Assembly (NCBI GenBank): GCA_035499655.1
Contig: DATJYL010000214.1
Location: forward strand, 1-64,000
Source: Pirellulales bacterium
GTDB taxonomy: Bacteria > Planctomycetota > Planctomycetia > Pirellulales > JADZDJ01
Direction of reading: 5' to 3'
DNA length: 64,000 nucleotides
Shown: positions 43,081 to 52,482 of the stretch, in pieces
Layout: every line of letters starts with the position of its first letter
How positions within the stretch are numbered: the first letter of the stretch is position 1
Translations under genes and position numbers: made by a program
The notes under the pieces: generated by a model
Told to the model about the DNA's origin: nothing
Seen by the model: only the letters and a program-made list of their open reading frames with translations
Database searches by the model: none

Positions 43081-43449
43081 TTACACCACTTCGCTGGCTA
43101 AGCTTACAATCTTCATGAAATTCCGATCGCGCAACTCTCGGGCCACGGCGCCGAAAATGCGCGTGCCCCGGGGATTTTTTTCCGCATCGATCAGCACCAC
43201 GGCGTTGCTGTCGAACTTCACGTAACTGCCGTCGGTGCGACGAGTCGGCCTTTTGCAACGCACCACCACGCCTTGCACCACCGCTTTTTTCTTGATTTCG
43301 CTGCCGGCGATCACGCTTTTCACGCTGCAGACCACTACATCGCCCAGCCCGGCATAGCGCCGTCGACTGCCGCCAAGCACCTTGAAGCACATGACTTCGC
43401 GGGCGCCGGTGTTATCGGCGACGTTCAGCCTGGTTTGCATTTGGATCAT
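43081..43449 (-). CDS. rplN: 50S ribosomal protein uL14
   Basis: A 122-residue uL14 ([21 protein letters not shown] at the start; [31 protein letters not shown] at the end). The open frame extends upstream, but this ATG gives the universal N-terminus. Confidence 0.97.
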   Translation of the reverse strand: MIQMQTRLNVADNTGAREVMCFKVLGGSRRRYAGLGDVVVCSVKSVIAGSEIKKKAVVQGVVVRCKRPTRRTDGSYVKFDSNAVVLIDAEKNPRGTRIFGAVARELRDRNFMKIVSLASEVV

Positions 43450-43501
43450 GGTTACTATCGCATCTTCCATAAGCCCCAGAGTGGCAAACCCTGGGCATGT
43501 T

Positions 43502-43807
43502 TCACTTGATTCCTGCTTCTTCATCCATTTTGGCCGCTGCTCGCATGGCCGCCAAATCAACCGCCTGGCTCTTGGCCACCACCCGCACCAGTTCCCAACG
43601 CTTCAGTCGCGATTTTGGCGGGCACTCGCGAATTTCCACCGTGTCGCCCTCGTGCGATTCGTTGTTTTCGTCATGCACGTGGCACACGGTTTTGCGATGC
43701 AAAATTTTGCCGTACTTGGCGTGACGCACCAGACGAGGAATTTCCACGCGCCGCGTCTTCGCCGCTTTATCTTTTACTACGACGCCAATTTCTAATCGCT
43801 TGGGCAT
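43502..43807 (-). CDS. rpsQ: 30S ribosomal protein uS17
   Basis: A 101-residue uS17 ([47 protein letters not shown]). A C-terminal extension of about 20 residues is present. Confidence 0.95.
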   Translation of the reverse strand: MPKRLEIGVVVKDKAAKTRRVEIPRLVRHAKYGKILHRKTVCHVHDENNESHEGDTVEIRECPPKSRLKRWELVRVVAKSQAVDLAAMRAAAKMDEEAGIK

Positions 43808-43886
43808 AAACCTTGTTTCGCCAGCTTGAATTGTTATGGATCTCATTTTCAGGCCGAAGCCGGCCCGCGTGTTCGGTGTCGTTGAA

Positions 43887-44096
43887 CTACGATTTTTGCT
43901 TGGTGGCCCGAGTCCGCTCGTTGAGGATGGTTTGGCACCGGGCGATCAGCCGCCGGTGTTTTTTCAATTCGGTGGGCGCATCCAACTTTTCAGTCTGGGC
44001 CTGAATGCGCAGCCGGAACAAATTCTCGGAAGCTTCCTTCCAAGTCAGGTGAATCTGTTCGTCGCTCATGTCGCGAAGTTCTTTGGCTTTGGCCAT
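43887..44096 (-). CDS. rpmC: 50S ribosomal protein uL29
   Basis: A 69-residue uL29 (LRDMSDEQIHLTWKEASENLFRLR; HRRLIARCQTILNERTRA). Confidence 0.94.
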   Translation of the reverse strand: MAKAKELRDMSDEQIHLTWKEASENLFRLRIQAQTEKLDAPTELKKHRRLIARCQTILNERTRATKQKS

Positions 44097-44100
44097 GGGT

Positions 44101-44203
44101 AGTGTCTGGTAGTCTGGTTTCTAAGTGTCTGGCGCCTTGGGTGTTTACTTTGGTCGTTATCTTTCAGATACCCAGGGTACAAAACACCCAGACACCTGAC
44201 AAC
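44101..44203. repeat. inverted word repeat in the rpmC-rplP spacer
   Basis: GTGTCTGG (44125-44132) pairs with CCAGACAC (44188-44195), and GGGTGTTT with AAACACCC inside it. Another AGTGTCTGG lies at 44101. Confidence 0.6.
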
Positions 44204-44210
44204 TAATTCC

Positions 44211-44627
44211 TCACATTGCCCGACGCTTCAAAAATCGAACCTTAACCGGCATTTTGTGGGCCAGCCGGGCAAAGCACATCCGGGCTGCTTCCTCCGACAA
44301 TCCGCCCACTTCGTACAAAATGGTGCCCGGCTTCACCACCGCTGCCCAAAATTCCGGTTCGCCCTTGCCTTTGCCCATGCGGGTTTCCAAGGGAATGCTG
44401 GTGACCGATTTGTGCGGAAACACGCGTACGTACAACCGTCCTTCGTTGCGCATGTACTGCTGCGCAGCGACACGACCGGCCTCGATGGTTTGCGCACTGA
44501 GCCAACCCCCTTGGGCCGCTTGCAAAGCGTATTCGCCGAAACTCACGCGGTTGCCCCGCGTGGCTTCACCTTTTATACGCCCTCTTTGGCTTTTTCGGAA
44601 CTTGACCCTCTTGGGCATCATCGCCAT
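44211..44627 (-). CDS. rplP: 50S ribosomal protein uL16
   Basis: A 138-residue uL16 (MPKRVKFRKSQRGRIKG; GGWLSAQTIEAGRVAAQQYMRNEG; VRVFPHKSVTSIPLETRMGKGKG). The start MAMMPKR at 44627 makes it overlap the end of rpsC by 62 bp in another frame; using the third Met instead still leaves an overlap of 53 bp. Confidence 0.95.
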   Translation of the reverse strand: MAMMPKRVKFRKSQRGRIKGEATRGNRVSFGEYALQAAQGGWLSAQTIEAGRVAAQQYMRNEGRLYVRVFPHKSVTSIPLETRMGKGKGEPEFWAAVVKPGTILYEVGGLSEEAARMCFARLAHKMPVKVRFLKRRAM

Positions 44628-45261
44628 GAACTTGGTCCTCGTACATTCCTTGGTTAATCCACACTTGCACACCGATGTGGCCTTGCGGCGTTTTAGCTTC
44701 GGTGAAGCCGTAATCAATTTTCGCACGCAACGTCGACAGCGGCATGCTGCCGGCAATGGCCTTTTCGCGGCGGGCCATTTCAGCGCCGCCCAACCGACCG
44801 GCCAACTGCACTTTGATTCCCTTGGCGCCGGCTTCCATCGAAGTGTCAATCGCCCGTTTCATCGTGCGACGGAAGCTGGCCCGCTTGGCTAATTGCTCGG
44901 AAATATCTTCGGCCACCAACTGTGCGAAAATTTCCGGACGGGTAATTTCCTCGATTTTGATGTTCACGCGGCGGCCGATCAGGTTTTGTAATTCTTCCTG
45001 CAGCTTTTCCACTTCCTGCCCTTTGCGGCCGATAATCACACCCGGCCGCGCCGTGTGCAACACAATTTTGACTTCGTCCCGGGTCCGTTCAATTTCCACC
45101 TTCGGTATGGCGGCGAAATTGTATTTTTCCTTGACAAACTTACGAACTTTGAAATCTTCCAACAGCAGGTCGCGAAATTCCTGCTTGGAGGCGTACCAGC
45201 GGCTTTTCCAGCCTTCCATAATGCCGGTGCGAAACGCAACAGGATTAACTTTTTGACCCAT
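44566..45261 (-). CDS. rpsC: 30S ribosomal protein uS3
   Basis: A 231-residue uS3 (MGQKVNPVAFRTGIMEGWKS; KH domain with VIIGRKGQEVEKL; SMPLSTLRAKIDYG). The last 20 residues (QEGQVPKKPKRAYKR and before) are encoded within the start of rplP. Confidence 0.96.
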   Translation of the reverse strand: MGQKVNPVAFRTGIMEGWKSRWYASKQEFRDLLLEDFKVRKFVKEKYNFAAIPKVEIERTRDEVKIVLHTARPGVIIGRKGQEVEKLQEELQNLIGRRVNIKIEEITRPEIFAQLVAEDISEQLAKRASFRRTMKRAIDTSMEAGAKGIKVQLAGRLGGAEMARREKAIAGSMPLSTLRAKIDYGFTEAKTPQGHIGVQVWINQGMYEDQVHGDDAQEGQVPKKPKRAYKR

Positions 45262-45323
45262 GATGTTTTAGCAGCGGGCCGCAGGCAGCGGGCCGAAGAC
45301 GGTACGAAGTTATTGGTTGCTGG

Positions 45324-45650
45324 TTATTCCAATTCCACCGAAATGTGCGCCATTCGCTTGCGAATCATAAACGCCATGCCGCGCGCCCGGGGACGAATGC
45401 GCTTGAACATCGGCCCCCCATCGATGCGGCAATCTTTCACGACCAAACTGCCGACATTGCTGGCCCGCTGATCTTCCGCATTACCCAGTGCGCTTTTAAT
45501 CACCTTCTCCAACATTCGGGCTCCGCGATGCGGCATGTACTTCAAAATGTCCAAAGCATCGTCGGCAAACTTGCCCCGCACCAAATTCGCCAAAGGGCGC
45601 ACCTTGCGGGCACTGATGCGGGCAAATCGGTAGGTGGCTTTGTATCCCAT
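45324..45650 (-). CDS. rplV: 50S ribosomal protein uL22
   Basis: A 108-residue uL22 (ARISARKVRPLANLVRGK; the tunnel hairpin FKRIRPRARGMAFMIRKRMAHI). It begins six bases after rpsS. Confidence 0.96.
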   Translation of the reverse strand: MGYKATYRFARISARKVRPLANLVRGKFADDALDILKYMPHRGARMLEKVIKSALGNAEDQRASNVGSLVVKDCRIDGGPMFKRIRPRARGMAFMIRKRMAHISVELE

Positions 45651-45656
45651 GCTGCT

Positions 45657-45986
45657 TTAGCCTTTCCCCACCGGCGCGACGGCAGGCGCTCCGCCGGCTG
45701 CTGCTGCGGCCTCGGCTTCCTTCTTGATCCGGCCGCCGTGGCCGCGGAACGTCCGCGTGGGAGAAAATTCTCCGAGTCGATGCCCGACCATGTCTTCGGT
45801 AATAAACACCTTCACGTGCAACTTGCCGTTGTGAACCATGAACGTGTGGCCCACGAACTCTGGCACAATGGTGCAAGCCCGGGCCCAGGTTTTGATGGGC
45901 TCCTTTTTGTTCACCGAGTCCATCATCTCCACCTTGCGGAAGACGTTGGGATCGACAAACGGCCCTTTCTTTTTGGAGCGTCCCAT
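45657..45986 (-). CDS. rpsS: 30S ribosomal protein uS19
   Basis: A 109-residue uS19 ([39 protein letters not shown]) with an Ala-rich C-terminal tail of about 18 residues beyond the usual end. Confidence 0.96.
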   Translation of the reverse strand: MGRSKKKGPFVDPNVFRKVEMMDSVNKKEPIKTWARACTIVPEFVGHTFMVHNGKLHVKVFITEDMVGHRLGEFSPTRTFRGHGGRIKKEAEAAAAAGGAPAVAPVGKG

Positions 45987-46027
45987 AATTTATTTTGTTG
46001 CTAAACCGCCAGCGGATAGATTGCTTC

Positions 46028-46053
46028 CATAAACCGCATACCGCATACCGCGT
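46028..46053. repeat. tandem word repeat in the rpsS-rplB spacer
   Basis: ACCGCAT, ACCGCAT and ACCGCGTACTGC follow in tandem. No complementary arm was seen. Confidence 0.5.
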
Positions 46054-46071
46054 ACTGCCTACGAATACTTC

Positions 46072-46932
46072 TTACAATGGAATTTTGATTTGACCGTATC
46101 GCCGCGAACGCCGCCGGCGAATGAGCGCGGAATTGGAAGGCTTACGCCGCTTGCGAGTGCCGCCCCCCTTGGCGCTTTTGCCCGTGGGACTAACCGGATG
46201 CCGGCCTCCCTTGGTGCGGCCTTCGCCACCGCCGTGGGGATGATCGATGGGGTTCATGGCCGTGCCGCGCACAAACGGCCGCCAGCCTTTCCAGCGGTTA
46301 CGTCCAGCCTTGCCAATTTGAATGTTCATGTGGTCGGCGTTGCCAATGGCGCCAATCGTCGCCCGACCCGCAGACGGCACCCGGCGAATTTCGCCGCTGG
46401 GCAGCGTAATTTGCGCCCAATCCGCCTCGCGGGCCATCAGCACGGCGCTGGACCCGGCCGAGCGGCACAAACGCGCCCCGCGGCCCGGCTGCAGCTCAAT
46501 GTTGTGAATCGACAACCCCAGCGGAATGTTTCGCATCGGCAGGCAATTGCCGACTTTGGGCGGAGCGTCGGGCCCGTTCATAATATCCTGGCCCACTTGC
46601 AAACCATCGGGCGCCAGGATGAATCGTTTTTCGCCATCGACAAAATGCAGCAGGGCAATGCGGGCGCTGCGATTGGGGTCGTATTGAATGGAATGCACCT
46701 TGGCGGGCACGCCGTCTTTTTCGCGCCGGAAATCAATCAGTCGGTAGCGCCGTTTGTGGCCGCCGCCACGATGCCGGGCGGTAATCAAACCCTGATTGTT
46801 GCGTCCGCCATGCTGCTTTTTCGGGATGCTGAGCGCGCGGGGCAGCATAGCGCCCGGCGTGAGTTCAGCAAAATCGCTGACGGTGGCGCCGCGGCGGCCA
46901 GGCGAAGTCGGTTTGTAACGGCGAATGCCCAT
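46072..46932 (-). CDS. rplB: 50S ribosomal protein uL2
   Basis: A 286-residue uL2 ([19 protein letters not shown]; the peptidyl-transferase-proximal [21 protein letters not shown]). Confidence 0.97.
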   Translation of the reverse strand: MGIRRYKPTSPGRRGATVSDFAELTPGAMLPRALSIPKKQHGGRNNQGLITARHRGGGHKRRYRLIDFRREKDGVPAKVHSIQYDPNRSARIALLHFVDGEKRFILAPDGLQVGQDIMNGPDAPPKVGNCLPMRNIPLGLSIHNIELQPGRGARLCRSAGSSAVLMAREADWAQITLPSGEIRRVPSAGRATIGAIGNADHMNIQIGKAGRNRWKGWRPFVRGTAMNPIDHPHGGGEGRTKGGRHPVSPTGKSAKGGGTRKRRKPSNSALIRRRRSRRYGQIKIPL

Positions 46933-46972
46933 GTGCTAGTGGTCGGTGATCGTTGTCAGTGGTCAGTTAGTC

Positions 46973-46989
46973 CCCGGCCTCTGGCCGGG
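46973..46989. repeat. palindrome CCCGGCC-TCT-GGCCGGG in the rplB-rplW spacer
   Basis: A 7-bp perfect stem with a three-base loop. The same architecture recurs at 63982-63998 (CCCGGTC-ATT-GACCGGG). Beside it stands one GTGGTCAGTT-type word. Confidence 0.6.
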
Positions 46990-47019
46990 AGTCGTTATCA
47001 AACTAGCGCGGTTATTTTA

Positions 47020-47352
47020 CTAAAAGAAATTAATTCGGTGTTCGGGGTCCAACTTCACAATCGCCTTTTTCCAATCTTGGGTGCGGCCGCTGCGAAAACG
47101 CGCCCGCCGTGGCTTTCCCTTACGGTTTTGAATGTGCACGCGCAACACTTTCACGTTGAATAATTCTTCCACCGCCTTCCGCACCTCGGCTTTGGTGGCC
47201 AGCTTGTTCACTTCAAAAGCGTAGGCGTTATAACGGCTGGAGCGGTGCATCCCTTTTTCCGTCACCAGCGGGCGCACAATAATTTGGTGCGACGCCAGTA
47301 GCCCGCGATTTTGCAGCCAAGCTGCTTCCGGTGATGTGGCTTCAGCGGTCAT
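47020..47352 (-). CDS. rplW: 50S ribosomal protein uL23
   Basis: A 110-residue uL23 (IIVRPLVTEKGMHRSSRYNAYAFEV; VRKAVEELFNVKVLRVHIQNRKGK). Its start overlaps the end of rplD by four bases. Confidence 0.95.
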   Translation of the reverse strand: MTAEATSPEAAWLQNRGLLASHQIIVRPLVTEKGMHRSSRYNAYAFEVNKLATKAEVRKAVEELFNVKVLRVHIQNRKGKPRRARFRSGRTQDWKKAIVKLDPEHRINFF

Positions 47353-48068
47353 GGCGATTTCTTCCTGGGTCGCTTGGCCGCGCCCGGCTTATCCGAGGAC
47401 GGCTTCCCCTTGGCTTCGGCCGATTTTTCGGCGGACGATTTTCCGGCCTGCTCTTTAATCCATTCCAGCGCTGCTTTGGTGAACAGCAATCGCTGGGGCC
47501 GCAACACCGTCAGGGCGTTTAATTCCGCCACCGGCGACAAACTGACGCCGGCGATATTACGAACCGATTTGTACAAGTTGGCGTCATATGCGGTGGTGGC
47601 CACCAGCAGGCTTTTATGTTCGTGGCACTTCAACGCTTTCAAAATGGCCGCCATGTCGCGGGTTTTGGGAGCGCTGAATTTCAAATCGTCGATCAGGGTG
47701 ATTTGATCGTCCCGAATTTTCGCCGCCACGGCCATCCGCGTGGCCAATTGCAACGCCTTGCGTGGCATGCGGTAGCCGAAATCGCGCGGCTTTTTGGCAA
47801 AAATGTGGCCGCCGCCACGACGAATACCGCTCCGCCGCGAACCGGCCCGGGCGTTGCCGGTCCCTTTTTGGCGATACATTTTCTTCGTCGAGCCCGCCAC
47901 CAAAGCCCGACTTTTCGTGGCGAATGTGCCTTGCCGCAGGTTGGCTTCGTACATCACAACGGCATCGTGCAACAATTGCTTGTTGATGCGCGGAGCCAGA
48001 TCGGTCGGCTCGATTTCCACCGAGCCCACGCTGGCCCCCTTCGCATCGTAGATGGTTAGCTTTGGCAT
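47349..48068 (-). CDS. rplD: 50S ribosomal protein uL4
   Basis: A 239-residue uL4 (ALVAGSTKKMYRQKGTGNARAGSRRSGIRRGGGHIF; LDDLKFSAPKT). The C-terminal 35 residues are a Lys/Ser/Pro-rich extension. Confidence 0.95.
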   Translation of the reverse strand: MPKLTIYDAKGASVGSVEIEPTDLAPRINKQLLHDAVVMYEANLRQGTFATKSRALVAGSTKKMYRQKGTGNARAGSRRSGIRRGGGHIFAKKPRDFGYRMPRKALQLATRMAVAAKIRDDQITLIDDLKFSAPKTRDMAAILKALKCHEHKSLLVATTAYDANLYKSVRNIAGVSLSPVAELNALTVLRPQRLLFTKAALEWIKEQAGKSSAEKSAEAKGKPSSDKPGAAKRPRKKSP

Positions 48069-48086
48069 AATGTCGCCGTTAAAATT

Positions 48087-48773
48087 TCACAGCTTGTTCG
48101 TTTGGCGTACCATGACAAAACCGCCATTCGGGCCCGGCACGGCGCCGCGCACCAGCAGCAAATTGTTTTCTTTGTCGACGCGCACCACTTTCAAATTGCG
48201 GCTGGTTTGGCGGACGTTTCCCATCTGGCCGGCCATCTTTTTGCCTTTGAACGTGCGGCCTGGAAAAGTGTTGCCGCTGGTGCCCCCAATATGGCGATGC
48301 ACTTTTTTCACGCCGTGGGTGGCACGTTGCCCTTTGAAGTTGTGCCGCTTCATCGCGCCTTGAAAGCCCTTGCCTTTGCTTGTGGCGGTGACGTCGACGG
48401 CAGCCACCTTCTCAAAAATCTCCACCGTCAGCTTTTGACCTACGGCCAACTCGTCCGACGTCCCGCGAAATTCCCGCACAAAACGTTGCGGTTCGCAATC
48501 GGCCTTGGGCGGCAGTTCCACGCCAGCTTTCGCTCTGGCCTTGGAACGAGCGCTGTCTAACTTGGCCACGTGGCCGCGTCGGCTGCGAATGGCCAAACGC
48601 CGCGGCATATCAGAGAAGCCGATTTGCACCGCCTCATAACCATCGCGGTCGGCAGTGCGTAATTGGAGCACGGGGCAAGGGCCGGCCTCGATGACCGTTA
48701 CCGGGATTGCCGTCCCAGCTTCGTCAAACACTTGTGTCATCCCGACCTTGCGGCCGAGTAATCCGATGGCCAT
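48087..48773 (-). CDS. rplC: 50S ribosomal protein uL3
   Basis: A 228-residue uL3 (GLLGRKVGMTQVFDEAG; KGFQGAMKRHNFKGQRATHGVKKVHRHIGG with the conserved Gln; FPGRTFKGKKMAGQMG). Confidence 0.97.
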   Translation of the reverse strand: MAIGLLGRKVGMTQVFDEAGTAIPVTVIEAGPCPVLQLRTADRDGYEAVQIGFSDMPRRLAIRSRRGHVAKLDSARSKARAKAGVELPPKADCEPQRFVREFRGTSDELAVGQKLTVEIFEKVAAVDVTATSKGKGFQGAMKRHNFKGQRATHGVKKVHRHIGGTSGNTFPGRTFKGKKMAGQMGNVRQTSRNLKVVRVDKENNLLLVRGAVPGPNGGFVMVRQTNKL

Positions 48774-49003
48774 CGTAATATCCCCGTGCGTTGTTCATTG
48801 GGTTTGCCGTAGACAAGCGGTCCGCTAAGTGTGGACTCACCGGTCAGGCGTACGACCCGCACCCGGCATTTCGCCGAGTTGCAGCCAGATCGCCGCCGAC
48901 CTCGCTGCGCATTACCCACTGAACTTCCGTAGCATGCAGGTTTTTCTCAAGTACCTAAGTGATGTTTCGCAACGACAATTCTGCCGCTGCCAATCTTTAA
49001 CCG

Positions 49004-49333
49004 TTATCTGCTGCTGCTGGCTTTGATTTTAATATCCACGCCAGCGGGCAAACTTAACTTGTTCAAGGCTTCAATCGTTTTTGCCGTCGCCTGCACAATG
49101 TCGATCACCCGCTTGTGCGTGCGAATTTCGTATTGCTGCCGGGCCTTCTTGTCGATATGCGGACTAGACAGCACCGTATAGCGTTCAATTCGCGTGGGCA
49201 ACGGAATGGGGCCATGCACCTCGGAATTGGTACGCTTGGCGGTATCGACAATTTCCGCCGCGCTTTGATCCAACACCGTATGGTCGTATGCCTCCATCCG
49301 GATGCGAATAATTTCGTGCGAATGACCGGCCAC
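49004..49333 (-). CDS. rpsJ: 30S ribosomal protein uS10
   Basis: A 109-residue uS10 ([62 protein letters not shown]). It opens the S10 block; a 230-bp spacer without recognised content separates it from rplC. Confidence 0.96.
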   Translation of the reverse strand: MAGHSHEIIRIRMEAYDHTVLDQSAAEIVDTAKRTNSEVHGPIPLPTRIERYTVLSSPHIDKKARQQYEIRTHKRVIDIVQATAKTIEALNKLSLPAGVDIKIKASSSR

Positions 49334-49494
49334 GCTGCTGCTCCCGCCGGATTTTTCATCCGGTGTATCAAGCTAACTTCTGCTTCCAACACTTCCCGTC
49401 ATACCCCTGTCCATGGGGCAAGCCCTCCAACATAGAACATCAGCAAAAACGGGTCAATGGGGTGTTAGGCGAGATTTTGGTGTTGGTGCCTTGT

Positions 49495-49560
49495 GTCTGG
49501 TGATCTGGGTGTCTTTGGGTTGGTGCCTGGTTTTTGGGAATAGACCCCAGATGACCAGAC
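49495..49560. repeat. inverted word repeat in the rpsJ-fusA spacer
   Basis: GTCTGGTGATCTGGG (49495-49509) pairs with CCCAGATGACCAGAC (49546-49560) at 14 of 15 positions. Further GGTGCC and GGCACC-type words lie outside. Confidence 0.75.
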
Positions 49561-49601
49561 CACCAGTCCACCATGCACAAGACTACCAGACCCCTGGGTG
49601 C

Positions 49602-51692
49602 CTAAATAAACCCTTCCTGCACTTCCGGCGGGGCAGGGCCGTATTTTAACGGTTCCATCGAAAAACTCGCCCGGCCTTGGCTTAAGCTGCGAACTGCCGC
49701 TGAATAACCGAACATGGCCGACAGCGGCGCTTCGGCTTCCAGTACCGTCGCCCCGCCGCGGTTTTCCGTGCTGCTAATAATTGCCCGCCGCTGCTGCAAA
49801 TCGTTGATGACGTCCCCCAAGTGTTCTTCTGGAGTGGTCACTTCCACCCGCATGATCGGTTCCAGCACGGTTACGCCCGCGGCTTGCAGCACTTTGGTAA
49901 AGGCGTCGGCAGCCGCAATCCGCAGCGCCACTTCACCGGGCAACGGCTCGGGCAACGGCGTTTGTAGCAACTCCAGCGAACAACTCCACAGCGGACAGCC
50001 TTTCAGTCCGCCCCCCTCGGCCGCCTCTTTCAGCGCCGCCAGCACTAACTGGATAAGATTTTGCTTGGCGCTGTCTTCGGTGAACCAATTTGTAAAAACG
50101 CGCGCCGGCTCATCCTTATGCAGCGGCGTCACGCGGACCTTCACTTCGGCGAACAACGTTTGTCCGCCAATTTGCCGATTGCACTTGCCCAATGCTTCCG
50201 CCGTCGCGTTCACGGTTTCTTTGTAACTGACCCGCGGCTTGTGTACGCGCACATTCAAATTGAAATCGCGCTGCAGCCGATGTTGAATTACTTCCAGGTG
50301 CAATTCGCCCATGCCGCTGATCAGTGTTTGGCCGGTTTCCTCGTTTTCGTGGGCGCGGAAGGTGGGATCTTGCCGCTTGAGCATTTCCAGCACTTCGCCC
50401 AGTTTTTTGCGATCAGCCGTGCTTTCCGGTTCCACGGCGGCTGAAATCACGGTCTCGGGAAATTGAATCGTTTCCAGGAGCAGCGGTGCTTTCGGATCGC
50501 ACAGCGTATCGCCGGTGATTGACTGCCGCGGCCCGATCGCTCCCACGATGTCGCCGGCCTGCACGCTGTCAATTTGCTCTTCGCGTTTCGTAGCATGAAT
50601 GATCCACAACTGCGACACGTTTTCCTTGAAGTTTTTTCCCGAATTCAGTACCCGGCTGTTTTGTTTGAGCGACCCGGAATAAACGCGAATCCAGTACATG
50701 TCGCCCGTTTTGGCCGGCAACACTTTGAACACCAGGCCGCAAAATGGCTCATCCGGCGAAGGTTTCCGCCGCTCGATTTTTTCGCCCCCATCTTTACCCG
50801 ATTCCACAGCCCGGCCTTCCACCGGCGGCACATCCAGCGGACTGGGCAAATAATATTGCACCGCATCAAGTACCGGCTGCACGCCGATGCCGTGCAAAGC
50901 CGAGCCACACAACACCGGCTGCACTTGCAAACTTACCGTAGCTTTGCGCAACACTTGGCGGATGAGCTCCGGCGGAATCGGCTCTTCTTGCAGGGCCAAT
51001 TCCATCAACTCGTTGCTGTAGTCGTACAGCTTTTCCAACATGGCGGTGCGCCACTCTTCAGCCCGAGGGCGTAGATCGTCGGGAATTTCTGCCGCGGTTT
51101 GCTCTCGGCTTTGCCGGTCGCCGCCGAAGGTGAGCAACTTCATTTCGATAAGGTCGATAATGCCGCGAAACGGGTGTTTCACATGCGGCGGGCCTTGGCC
51201 AACGGGAATTTGAATCGCCACCGGATGGGCCGCCAACCGCTTGGAAATCTCGGTGTAAACCGCCTCAAAATCAGCCCCTTCGCGATCCAATTTATTGATG
51301 AACGCCACCCGCGGCACTTTGTACTTGTCGGCCTGCCGCCACACTGTTTCGCTCTGGGCCTCGACCCCTTCCCGGGCGCTGAACACCACCACTGCGCCGT
51401 CCAGCACCCGCAAGCAGCGCTCCACCTCGGCGGTGAAATCGACGTGCCCTGGCGTGTCCAGCAAATTGACCGTCACATCCTTCCACGGAAACGTGACGCA
51501 GGCGGCGTAAATGGTGATGCCCCGTTCTTGCTCCTCGGGGTCGCTGTCGGTGTCGGTCGTGCCTTTGTCGACTTCCCCCACCCGGTGCTTGGCGCCGGAC
51601 AGAAACAGCATCCGCTCGGTGACGGTGGTCTTGCCGGCATCGATGTGGGCAATAATGCCGATATTGCGAAGTTTATGCAGATCACGTTGCAT
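49602..51692 (-). CDS. fusA: elongation factor G
   Basis: A 696-residue translocase. GTP-binding motifs are AHIDAGKTT (G1), DTPGHVDF (G3) and NKLD (G4). The switch I segment reads TDSDPEEQERGITI where the common bacterial form has MDWMEQEQERGITI, a difference also found in some lineages with divergent EF-G types. Domains II-V follow in normal order (GMGELHLEVIQHRL in domain III; PEEHLGDVINDLQQRR in domain V). It lies between rpsG and rpsJ, with no tuf gene after it. Confidence 0.96.
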   Translation of the reverse strand: MQRDLHKLRNIGIIAHIDAGKTTVTERMLFLSGAKHRVGEVDKGTTDTDSDPEEQERGITIYAACVTFPWKDVTVNLLDTPGHVDFTAEVERCLRVLDGAVVVFSAREGVEAQSETVWRQADKYKVPRVAFINKLDREGADFEAVYTEISKRLAAHPVAIQIPVGQGPPHVKHPFRGIIDLIEMKLLTFGGDRQSREQTAAEIPDDLRPRAEEWRTAMLEKLYDYSNELMELALQEEPIPPELIRQVLRKATVSLQVQPVLCGSALHGIGVQPVLDAVQYYLPSPLDVPPVEGRAVESGKDGGEKIERRKPSPDEPFCGLVFKVLPAKTGDMYWIRVYSGSLKQNSRVLNSGKNFKENVSQLWIIHATKREEQIDSVQAGDIVGAIGPRQSITGDTLCDPKAPLLLETIQFPETVISAAVEPESTADRKKLGEVLEMLKRQDPTFRAHENEETGQTLISGMGELHLEVIQHRLQRDFNLNVRVHKPRVSYKETVNATAEALGKCNRQIGGQTLFAEVKVRVTPLHKDEPARVFTNWFTEDSAKQNLIQLVLAALKEAAEGGGLKGCPLWSCSLELLQTPLPEPLPGEVALRIAAADAFTKVLQAAGVTVLEPIMRVEVTTPEEHLGDVINDLQQRRAIISSTENRGGATVLEAEAPLSAMFGYSAAVRSLSQGRASFSMEPLKYGPAPPEVQEGFI

Positions 51693-51710
51693 GGAAATTC
51701 AAACTCAAAA

Positions 51711-51849
51711 AACCGCAGAGACACAGAGGCACAGAGAAGAAACAATGCAGTAACGGAACTTAGGATTTGGGAGGTAACCACTTGTGCCAGACAAACTCAT
51801 CATGCGTTCTAAATCCTGAATGGATTCTCCTCTCCGCGTCTCTGCGGTT
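51711..51849. repeat. inverted word repeat in the fusA-rpsG spacer
   Basis: AACCGCAGAGACACAGAG (51711-51728) pairs with CTCCGCGTCTCTGCGGTT (51832-51849) at 16 of 18 positions. An inner pair TTAGGATTT / AAATCCTGA extends the fold. The same word family recurs at 63351-63384. Confidence 0.75.
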
Positions 51850-51918
51850 GATGTTTGTGCGCATAAAAAAGGCCGCACTGCCGGGGGAGGCAGTGGCGGC
51901 CATTGTACGATTGGACAT

Positions 51919-52389
51919 TTACCAGGCGAAGTGGGCGAAGGCCTTGTTGGCATCGGCCATACGGTGGACGTTTTCGCGCTTGGTCATGGCGGCCCCTTCC
52001 CGGTTGAAGGCGGCCAGCAGCTCATCGGCCAATTTTTCGTGCGTGGCCCGGCCTTTTTTCTCGCGGACCGATTCCAAAATCCAGCGGATGCCCAGCGATT
52101 CCTGCCGCTTGCGGCTCACTTGCATCGGCACTTGATAGGCCGCCCCGCCGACGCGCTTGGAGCGCACTTCGATGCTGGGCTTCACGTTTTCCAACGCCTG
52201 CTTGAACACTTCGATGGGCTCTTTGTCGGGCATTTTTTCCTTGACGATATCGAGCGCCCGATAGAACACCCCTTGGGCCGTGCTTTTTTTGCCGTCGTGC
52301 ATCAGGCAATTGATGAACTTGCTGGCCATCACGTCGCCGAAGCGCGGATCGGGCTTGAGTGTCGTGCCGCTGGCAGTAATTCTTCCCAT
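51919..52389 (-). CDS. rpsG: 30S ribosomal protein uS7
   Basis: A 156-residue uS7 ([73 protein letters not shown]). In E. coli it represses the str operon. Confidence 0.97.
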   Translation of the reverse strand: MGRITASGTTLKPDPRFGDVMASKFINCLMHDGKKSTAQGVFYRALDIVKEKMPDKEPIEVFKQALENVKPSIEVRSKRVGGAAYQVPMQVSRKRQESLGIRWILESVREKKGRATHEKLADELLAAFNREGAAMTKRENVHRMADANKAFAHFAW

Positions 52390-52393
52390 GTTT

Positions 52394-52466
52394 CAGTGGT
52401 CAGTGGTCAGTGGTCAGTTACGGCCAATGAATTTGCGGCGTGATCTGTTCTGACCACTGACCACTG
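52394..52466. repeat. inverted word repeat in the rpsG-rpsL spacer
   Basis: Three tandem CAGTGGT words (52394-52417) face CTGACCACTGACCACTG (52450-52466); 17 consecutive bases pair perfectly. Confidence 0.85.
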
Positions 52467-52482
52467 ATCACCGGCCACTCGC

